Shown one piece after another: positions 56,632-64,000 of a stretch of 64,000 nucleotides of DNA. The stretch comes from Siphonodentalium dalli (taxonomy: Eukaryota; Mollusca; Scaphopoda; Gadilida; Siphonodentaliidae), in the NCBI GenBank assembly GCA_032622095.1, contig CP136065.1, forward strand, positions 53,067,949-53,131,948, written 5' to 3'. Made by a program: the position numbers and the translations under genes. The notes below the pieces were generated by a model, which saw nothing but the letters and a program-made list of their open reading frames with translations, was not told the origin of the DNA and ran no database searches. Each line of letters opens with the position of its first letter. Positions within the stretch are counted from its first letter, which is position 1.

Positions 56632-56762
56632 AGAGCATGGCTTGGAGTGAAATACGCCGATATAGTGCATAGTGAGGTTGTGTAGTTCACGACGCGAAGC
56701 GGAGTGAACTACACAATCGCACTATGCACTATATCGGCGTATTTCACGACAAGTCATGCTCT
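56632..56762. repeat. Long covarying hairpin, copy 2
   Basis: TAGAGCATGGCTTGG...AAGTCATGCTCTA. Arms of about 58 bp (GAAATACGCCGATATAGTGC...GTAGTTCAC) with the loop GACGCGAAGCGGA. Bulges AGG/TCG and GG/GA sit where those of copy 1 sit. Followed by ATTATTATATTGTATCGAAC as in copy 1. Confidence 0.8.
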
Positions 56763-57721
56763 AATTATTATATTGTATCGAACAAATGCAGAAATTTTCA
56801 ACTTTTACTAAGTTCAGACAATTGATGTTCGCCTTACTGAAGCTTTAATTTGGATCAGCGGCGAAATAACAAGTAGTTTCAGAACAAAGTTTGATGTAGT
56901 GTTCGTTACTATTTTTAGTAGTCAAAACTACATATGCATAGTGCACGATGGGAGAGACTTGAAGGCGTAGTATACAACTACGACTAATAGAGTCGAGTAG
57001 CCAACCAATCGGAAAGCTTGATTTCAATAACAAAGTCACGTGAGATACAATATATATATATAATGCATATGTACCATCTCCGTAATTTCACCTGTAGCTA
57101 TACTACCGGAATTTATCTGTAAATAACATGCAATTATCTCGCAAGAATCAATCATACATGTATTTAAATGCAAATGCCAGTAGCACCGTTACATGTGGAA
57201 CTACAGACATTTTACTTCTGATGTCGTTCGCTTTGGCAAAGATGCATGTTATATGTATGTTTCCGCTCATATTCTGGCACCATGTGGTTTTCTATGACTA
57301 AATGCCTATAAAACATGCAAACTTGCCAGTGTATGAAATTAAATATACTAGTGTATGAACGCACTAGTGATTCTAAATATGTCTTCTGGAAGGAAGCGCC
57401 TGGATAAGTTCATAACTAAGTTGGACATTTCAGAGAGAAGAAGTAGGTTGAATGTTTTCTGACAGGTGGATATATTCCAACCAGTATTTATTGTCAAATG
57501 TGTTCTTTTTAGACCACAAAGTAAAATATTTCTAATATTCTATCAATTAATTACGAACCTCTGGAAGCTTTCAACGGTAGGTTGGGTCCTATGTTAGAAA
57601 TTCCAAACAGTTGGAAAGTTTGGGGACAGCTGGAAGTGTTGAAACATTCATATTCGTTCATGGAACTGATAATAATATCCTATGGTAACTACTCGCCAAT
57701 GCGTATTTTGTATGTTACATG
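56763..57721. other. No gene; probable body of the hairpin element
   Basis: CAACCAATC...GTCACGTGAGATACAATATATA at about 57000-57060 has a counterpart after hairpin copy 3 (about 61605-61660), suggesting the hairpin is one end of an element of several hundred bases. Nothing coding. Confidence 0.35.
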
Positions 57722-58112
57722 TTAACCCTTTACCCAACAGAACGGCCCTGTGCCAATGCATTCTCTTATATATGCGAGTCGACCATAGGTCGCCTCGCAT
57801 ATATAAGAGAATGCATTGGCTTAACACATTAAAAATTATAAAATTGTTAAAGAATGTAAGAAAAAATGGTAAAAAGTGTTAAAAAAAGATTTTTTTTTAG
57901 GCCAATGCATTCTCTTATATATGCGAGTCGACCTATGGTCGACTCGCATATATAAGAGAATGCATTGGCACAGGCCATAACTTTAACTATCACAATGTGG
58001 TCAAGGAGCCGGTTCCAATGATATCCATATTTGTATGGTTCTATTGAGACAGACCGAAGATATTTTAGGCTGTTGAAGCTTTATTTGGCCGGTTTGTTGG
58101 GTAAAGGGTTAA
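57722..58112. mobile_element. piggyBac-like MITE with palindromic cassette, copy 3
   Basis: TTAA at 57722-57725 and 58109-58112, CCCTTTACCCAACA / TGTTGGGTAAAGGG ends. Its second hairpin has a fully palindromic centre (GCGAGTCGACC..GGTCGACTCGC). Confidence 0.8.
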
Positions 58113-58186
58113 ATACATGGTTGAATCTATTTGACACCATATTGTTTAATTTTGCCCTAGCATTATCTTTTGTCTATGTTTTTGTT

Positions 58187-58205
58187 TTGTTGGGTAAAGG
58201 GTTAA
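58187..58205. mobile_element. Orphan right end of a piggyBac-like MITE
   Basis: TGTTGGGTAAAGGGTTAA stands alone about 75 bp beyond copy 3, with no left end of its own. Confidence 0.6.
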
Positions 58206-59147
58206 TATTGTCTCGAGCACGAATATGCAGATGGGGTGGTGCTCATTAATTGTGCCTGGCACTTGGCCAGTTGGGTTTTAGGTGGTAATTGTCTGGTCTC
58301 ACATAGACCTTCTGCAGGGAAAAGGCATGTAAGTTTACGAGGAGAGTCGTAAAGATGATCCACCATTTTAGACATCTACCACTTACAGGGCGAAGAAAAT
58401 TTGCAAATCGATTGCCATAAACATCAGTCGTAACGCACAGATATCTCGGAAAATCCACTGAGACATCTATCCTGATGAAGAATATGATCGGAATACAAAA
58501 AAATATATATTTAAGGAACGGTTTCGTTTTTAAAATTCGCTGCTTTTATTGTCAAAGAAATATTAAACATTCAATATCATAAGTGGTTTCATTCATGTTC
58601 AGGCGTTGTGCCTACGTATATTAATTAATTTTATATGGGGATTTCATATATTTCCAGACCACGATAAAAAAAAAACCGCTTTCTCATATTTGCATGAAGA
58701 CCGGGTTGCAAAACAAATGACGTTCGGACGGAAATGTTTCGCGAAAATGTACATGCATATCTGATGATACCTTCATCTAAATACACAATTTGGAGTTTGA
58801 ACCATTGACTTCTTGTAATTTATGGCCCTATTTTGTCCGTTTTAATCAAGCAGTTAGATGTGTTTTTATTTAAATTTTGATATAAAATTAGAGACATCCA
58901 AAACCTATGCCTCGAATCAGATAAACTATATATATGTGACTGTCATTAAATCGGGCGCGATCTGACTGAACACACCATGCGAAAACTCTTCAATTAATTA
59001 TTATTCAGAACACAATCGAATGTCTCAGACGAGGTGTCTGGATTACACGAGTTTGGTAGTACGCACTATTCAAATAATATGCCATAGATATTTATTTGAA
59101 TTTGAAACACGGGTCTCGTGCGTGATAGCCAATCAGGAGCTAAGGAA
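58206..59147. other. No gene recognised
   Basis: AT-rich; short ORFs only. Confidence 0.25.
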
Positions 59148-59335
59148 ATGTCTACCGGCATACCGATAGAACAAACGCTTCGTTCCATCAATCCAGGAAC
59201 ATATTTCAATTACCAACCGGAAGTAGCAATGTTACGCCGTGCCATAGCCAGTAATTATGGGGAGGTAGATCGATTCGGACTCTTCAATGAGTTGATTGAA
59301 ATGTTGGGTTGCAGAATTGGTCTTATCGTTGACTT
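59148..59335 (+). CDS. Short exon-like ORF of unknown product
   Basis: ATG at 59148 opens a frame of 63 codons ending in TAA. A donor match ACTT|GTAAAG sits at 59335/59336, so it may be a first coding exon rather than a complete protein. The sequence (PEVAMLRRAIASNYGEVD..., FNELIEMLGC) has balanced composition and helix-like patterning unlike the repeat ORFs here. GCCAATCAG lies just upstream. I recognise no family. Confidence 0.25.
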
Positions 59336-60027
59336 GTAAAGTTTGATGGAAATCAAAGAGCAAACAGCTTCTTTAGTATGCGTGTGTGCATGTACTCAAA
59401 ACACATAATTCAATGTCCAATACTGGTATGTCTGCAAACACAGCTCATTATCCAATGGCATACTAGTTTCAAGTCGAATTTGAATTGTTGAGTTTTTTCG
59501 CAAATAACTGACACAATTGTGCATTGTGTTCTGCAATATTGAGAAGATCCCATTACTGTTATTCAGTGAACATTTGCAGTCAATTCCTGCCCAGCAAATG
59601 ATCTCTAGGTCGGGTAGTTTAGCAATATATATTCCGGGTATGGTAACACATGGCTATCACATATGCAAATTATCCCTAATTGTGGTCAGACTACCAGAAA
59701 TTGGAATATTTAGCTTATTTTTGTGATTGTAAGCACTGGAATTGTTAAATAGCATTGTTGTGCGGCATACGGGGGAGCCCCCCCCCCCCCCGTTCACCCA
59801 TGTAATAGTTTATCCGTTCGACTTGGCCCTTTATCTCGTTATTTGCGGGTATAAATAATATCAAGTTGTTAAGTATGATATCAAATCGAATGGGGCATCT
59901 TTTAAATGAACCCATGTAAAATAGAAACAAATCTATATAAACAAAATCACAAGGAGGAACAGAAAAAAAACAAAGGTTAACCCTCCCCCTCCCGCCGCAG
60001 TATCCACAACGTAATAATTGTTCTACA
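59336..60027. other. No gene; poly-C at about 59779-59790
   Basis: A C-run of about 12 after GGGGGAG lies at 59779-59790. Nothing else was recognised. Confidence 0.3.
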
Positions 60028-60591
60028 TTAACCCTTTACCCAACATAAGGGCCCTGTGCCAATGCATTCTCGTATATATGCGAGTCGACCATAGGTCGCC
60101 TCGCATATATAAGAGAATACATTGGCTTAACACATTAAAAATTATAAAATTGTTAAAGAATGTAAGAAAAAATGGTAAAAAGTGTTAAAAAAAGATTTTT
60201 TTTTTAGGCCAATGCATTCTCTTATATATGCGAGGCGACCTATGGTCGACTCGCATATATAAGAGAATGCATTGGCACAGGGCATAACTGTAACCATCAC
60301 AATGTGGTCAATGAGCCGGTTCCAATGATATCCATATTTGTATGGTTTTATTGAGACAGACCCAAGATTTTTGTTTAGGCCAATGCATTCTCTTATATAT
60401 GCGAGGCGACCTATGGTCGACTCGCATATATAAGAGAATGCATTGGCACAGGGCATAACTGTAACCATCACAATGAGCCGGTTCCAATGATATCCATATT
60501 TGTATGGTTTTATTGAGACAGACCCAAGATAATTTAGGCTGTTGCAGCTTTATTTGGCCGGTTTTGGCCGGTTTGTTGGGTAAAGGGTTAA
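60028..60591. mobile_element. piggyBac-like MITE, copy 4, with an extra internal hairpin unit
   Basis: TTAA at 60028-60031 and 60588-60591. Three hairpins instead of two (about 60052-60124, 60208-60280, 60378-60450). The segment from the second hairpin through GACAGACCCAAGA is tandemly duplicated (about 170 bp), with one copy lacking TGTGGTCA. This shows in-place expansion of the cassette. Confidence 0.8.
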
Positions 60592-60953
60592 GGCCAGCCA
60601 TATTAACATACTTTTAGTCGAAAAAAGAATCAATCTATTCTGATTAACCACACAGTTGCGGATGCACAGGTTCCCATTGTGGTATATTAACATAAAACAT
60701 ATATGTTACGAACCCTGGCTTATTCGGACCTCGGCTCATACGGGCCCTGGCTTGTACGGACCCCATACTGATATGGACCTCAATTAAAATATGCGATTTT
60801 ATTTATATTTAATTTATTTAAATATATTAACATCACATTTTATGCTTGTGATTGAAGCGATACAATATGACACAGCTGGTTTTATCTAGTATCTACATGT
60901 ATATGTTCGAATATTTGTCTGTCTGTATGCATGTCCACTATATTATATAAATA

Positions 60954-61083
60954 TTGCATGGCTTGGAGGTGACTATGCCAAAATAGTGGTCTGAGGGGAG
61001 GAATAGTCCCAGAGCCGGAGGCGAGGGGACTATTCCTCCACCGAGGGCCACTATTTTGGCATACTCACCGACAAGCCGTGCAA
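60954..61083. repeat. Long covarying hairpin, copy 3
   Basis: TTGCATGGCTTGG...AAGCCGTGCAA. Arms (GACTATGCCAAAATAGTGG...GGAATAGTCCC) differ from copies 1 and 2 but pair over the same length, with loop GAGCCGGAGGCGAG and bulges at the same relative places. Confidence 0.8.
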
Positions 61084-63489
61084 TATTTATTATTTTTCAT
61101 TCTGTCACAGGACCCATAATTTCAAACAATTCACAATCATCTATATTCCCATTTATTCCCTTTTCACTTTTCATTGCAGAACGATTTCAATATTTTCAGT
61201 GCAAAGTTTTGTTGTTTCTTTTGTTTTTTTTTTGCTTGTCAAATTTTCTTCAATAAATTGCCCGGCTTCTAATTGGGCAAATCTTAAATTTGCTTCCTCT
61301 GGAAATATTAACAATGGAAAGCTGACGTCGTTGTTGTTGATGTTGTTGTTAAACAATGACATCAGTTTATAACAGTATTTTTTTAACCGAAAATAAACTG
61401 AAGATTCGTTCACAAAATTTAGTAGCGCGAACTAAGGAATAGACAAAAATATCGAAGCGATATTGTGAATGTGATCAGCGGAGAAAGGAACATGAATGAT
61501 AGATCGCCACATCAAACATGGGTAAAACATCACAAATAACATAAACAAATAGTGGCCCACTATGGCTTCGCGGACGACACTATCGATACTAGTGAATATC
61601 AATCAACCAATCACAAGCGTGGATAAGGCTTAGATAGTCATGTGAGATAAAATATATAGAAAATAATGAGGCCATCTATAGGACTAATAAAGTTAATATT
61701 TCTACTGACGTAGCAGAACACAAGTGATGTGCCCATGTCATTTCTAAAAAAAATCAATGTATGCATTGAATTCATCAAAAGAAGACAATAGCGTTAATAA
61801 TTGAACAATAATTTGAGTTAACTTCATTTCAGATTCACAGTGGTAAAATGCAAACTAATTTCGAGGTCGGAATGGAATATGTAAAGAGTGTGCGATAAGC
61901 AACACACGTAGGGCCGCCGGAAGCATCCAAGGGCAGGGGCGCAGAGCCTACAAAAAGGACACTTTACCGCAAAAAAGGGCATTTTCTCCGCAAACTCGGG
62001 AAAATAACCATAAATTAATTGTGGCAAAAAACCCTATTTTAATGGTATTTGTCGGTTTTTATGGCCGTTTTGTGATAAAAATTAATATTCCTTGTGAAAT
62101 TGGTGGTATTTGGACCAAAAAGTCACATTTTGCTATACAAACACGAGATTAAACACACACAAAGCATTTTCTGTATATGGAATTGTTGCCCGCTATTATC
62201 GAGTAGGAATATCTGTGCATGCGCATTACATCGGCTATAATTAAAACAAACATGAATTTTTAAGTGACATACGCCCCTATATATATAGGACATATATAGT
62301 TGCATGTTCCACACGTGTTTAAAATATACAAATTTTCTTGCCAATTCCGGGTAGTTGCATAGAAACAAAGTCTCCCGATCTTAGAATGATCAGTGGTCCA
62401 TGAATAACATGCCTGTATATAATTTGAGACATGTGCCTCCTTCGAACATCAACAACAAATGACTAGAGACTAGACTAAATTAAGGCAAAAATACCTCTGA
62501 ATGGTTAGTTCTATGGTGCCATTCGATCATTTGTGGTCTTTTCTTAGCAACTGTTGCTAATTAAATAAGACAAATGGCATACATTTGGGTATATCTCAAA
62601 TTTCACAGCAGGGCATTACCTGCATCGAAAACGCAATCACTGTCGTAGAATTTCGACGCTATATCAAGCTATAATTGAATTTCCCAGTCAATTCCGAGTA
62701 GTTGCATAGCAACCATTACAAAGGAGTTGCCGCGTGGCAAAGTCTCCCTATATTATACTGATCAGTGATCCATGGGGGCCAAACATGTAAAGTTTCAGAT
62801 CCGTGTCATAATTTAAACATAACCATCATGCGACAAGACACTGTCTAATTTAAGGGAAAATACTACGGTGAGCCCATAGTCAGGGTGTCGATCGCTGTGG
62901 AGCTTCAGGGTTCAAAGGGTTAAACCACCTGAATGAATTTATGCTACATGAGATCACATCACATCAAGTGTTCTCCAAAAGTATAAAAAATGATTGGAAA
63001 TGAATAATTGCCATAAACACTATACGATCTAAACTAGTAAAAGGCTCGAAGGACTATTTAATAGAGCGCAACAATGCTTCAATAATTTTAACAGAATATT
63101 AGTTGTGTGCTGGAAAATTGAGAGTAGCCATTTGCAACAACAGTTACATTCAATAACCAGCCAAATGAATACATTGTTGGTATCCAGGCCATTCACACAA
63201 GCAGGGAGCAATCAACTGTAAATATGCCACATTATTAGAGATAGCTGTTCGGCTGGGGAATTTGCGATGGAAATATGACCTAAAAGCATCTATGCCCACA
63301 TGTTTATATAAGTTCTTGCTAAAGTAATGCTTAGAATGTTCCAGCACACAACTAACATTCTGTTAACATTCCTGAAGCAATATTGCTCTCTATTGAATTG
63401 TCATTCGAGTCTTTTACCAGTTCGGATCATGTACTTTTTATGGGATTTATTCATTTCCAATCAATTTTTACCTCGACTTGACAAAGTCA
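61084..63489. other. No gene recognised
   Basis: 61605-61660 (CAACCAATC...GTCATGTGAGATAAAATATATA) matches the text after hairpin copy 2. CCGGGTAGTTGCATAG (62346) and CCGAGTAGTTGCATAG (62694) mark a short direct repeat that also shares GTCTCCC and GATCAGTG.TCCATG. Otherwise AT-rich without recognised coding. Confidence 0.35.
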
Positions 63490-64000
63490 CGTTTGAAATA
63501 TAATATTGCCATGGGTTGGTCGTCCCTCCCTGCGAAAGTGTTTTCGTCAACAAATTCCTTTAGCAAACCCAACATGTCACATCTCTCATCCGATCGTCAC
63601 CAAATTTCATATGGATCTTCGGGTGACATCTAGATGGGAGTCATCAATATTTTCCGAAATTTGTTAAAAACATGGCCACCAGCAGACATCTTGGATTTTA
63701 CTCTTCGTATGACTAAATCCTTTCGGTACACCCTACTTGTCCGATCGTCACAAAACTTCACATGGATCTTCGAGATGACCACAAGATGGGAGTAATCTAG
63801 TTTTTCCGAATTTTCCTTTATAAACATGCCACCGGTACCATTTTGGATTTTACTCTTTGCATGACTAAATCCTTTATCACACCCTACAGTCCACTTCCCT
63901 AATCCTAAACTTCATATTCATCTTGATGTTGATCTACCAGATGGGAGCTATAAAATGTTTTTGAATTTCATAAAAAAAAAATGGCGACCAACGGCCATAT
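63490..64000. repeat. ~160-bp tandem array ('..GCCATG..' family), inverted, runs off the right edge
   Basis: CATGGCCACCAGCAGACATCTTGG, TGCCACCGGTACCATTTTGG and GGCGACCAACGGCC, with ATCCGATCGTCACCAAATTTCA and CATATGGATCTTCGGGTGAC between. Reverse orientation to 11970-12960. Confidence 0.8.

Overview
The window looks like AT-rich, intron-bearing, repeat-dense nuclear DNA of an animal, most likely a marine invertebrate. A mollusc or other lophotrochozoan is my best guess, from the mix of ~160-bp tandem repeats ending in GACGGACGG-type tracts, CR1-like LINE tails and a transposon-linked FHALTG/CXC protein family. I cannot name the species. Ordinary gene content is very low. The only convincing host gene is ADPRM (ADP-ribose/CDP-alcohol diphosphatase, a metallophosphoesterase) on the minus strand. 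One exon is at 3221-2555; after an intron of about 2.4 kb a second starts at 155 and runs off the left edge. The two join in phase and restore one reading frame. Weaker host candidates are two TATA-plus-splice-donor first-exon look-alikes (about 13.94-14.12 kb and 29.06-29.17 kb), a short exon-like ORF at 59.15 kb, and a decayed TM7-like segment near 45.2 kb.

The rest is largely mobile and tandem DNA. 0-6.6 kb: ADPRM with several foldback elements in its intron, a MITE of the 'AAAGG' family, a 161-bp tandem array and a direct duplication (5.08/6.02 kb) around a LINE 3' end. 7.35-9.83 kb: a small LTR retrotransposon on the minus strand carrying only gag, whose gag is cut by a 453-bp element with 18-bp inverted ends. 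11-13 kb: another MITE and a ~160-bp '..GCCATG..' tandem array. 18.8-21.7 kb: a broken copy of an uncharacterised multicopy protein family ending in a Tesmin/TSO1-like cysteine-rich segment. 26.07-26.54 kb: a hAT-like MITE with a perfect 8-bp target duplication. 27.3-28.3 kb: two different ~160-bp tandem families back to back. 31-46 kb: more MITEs, hairpins and tandem arrays. 47-48 kb: a GA-rich array with a recurring spacer. 49.0-54.2 kb: a decayed EN-RT LINE interrupted by a ~2.3-kb segment with 23-bp inverted ends and by a 28-bp minisatellite. 54-64 kb: more MITEs, hairpins and another '..GCCATG..' array.

The most unusual structures are two. (1) A palindromic cassette built on CCAATGCATTCTCTTATATATGCGAG (given here only as a description: 26-bp arms, short loop) occurs inside at least three, probably four, elements with different outer termini. 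(2) Three long hairpins at 32.33, 56.63 and 60.95 kb keep the same architecture, bulge positions and loop, while both arms have changed sequence together. A short module (AACGCTCTTTATT - CCATATCAGG - AACGCTCTT) is also shared by otherwise different MITE families. All reading was by eye; family names for repeats are local labels.
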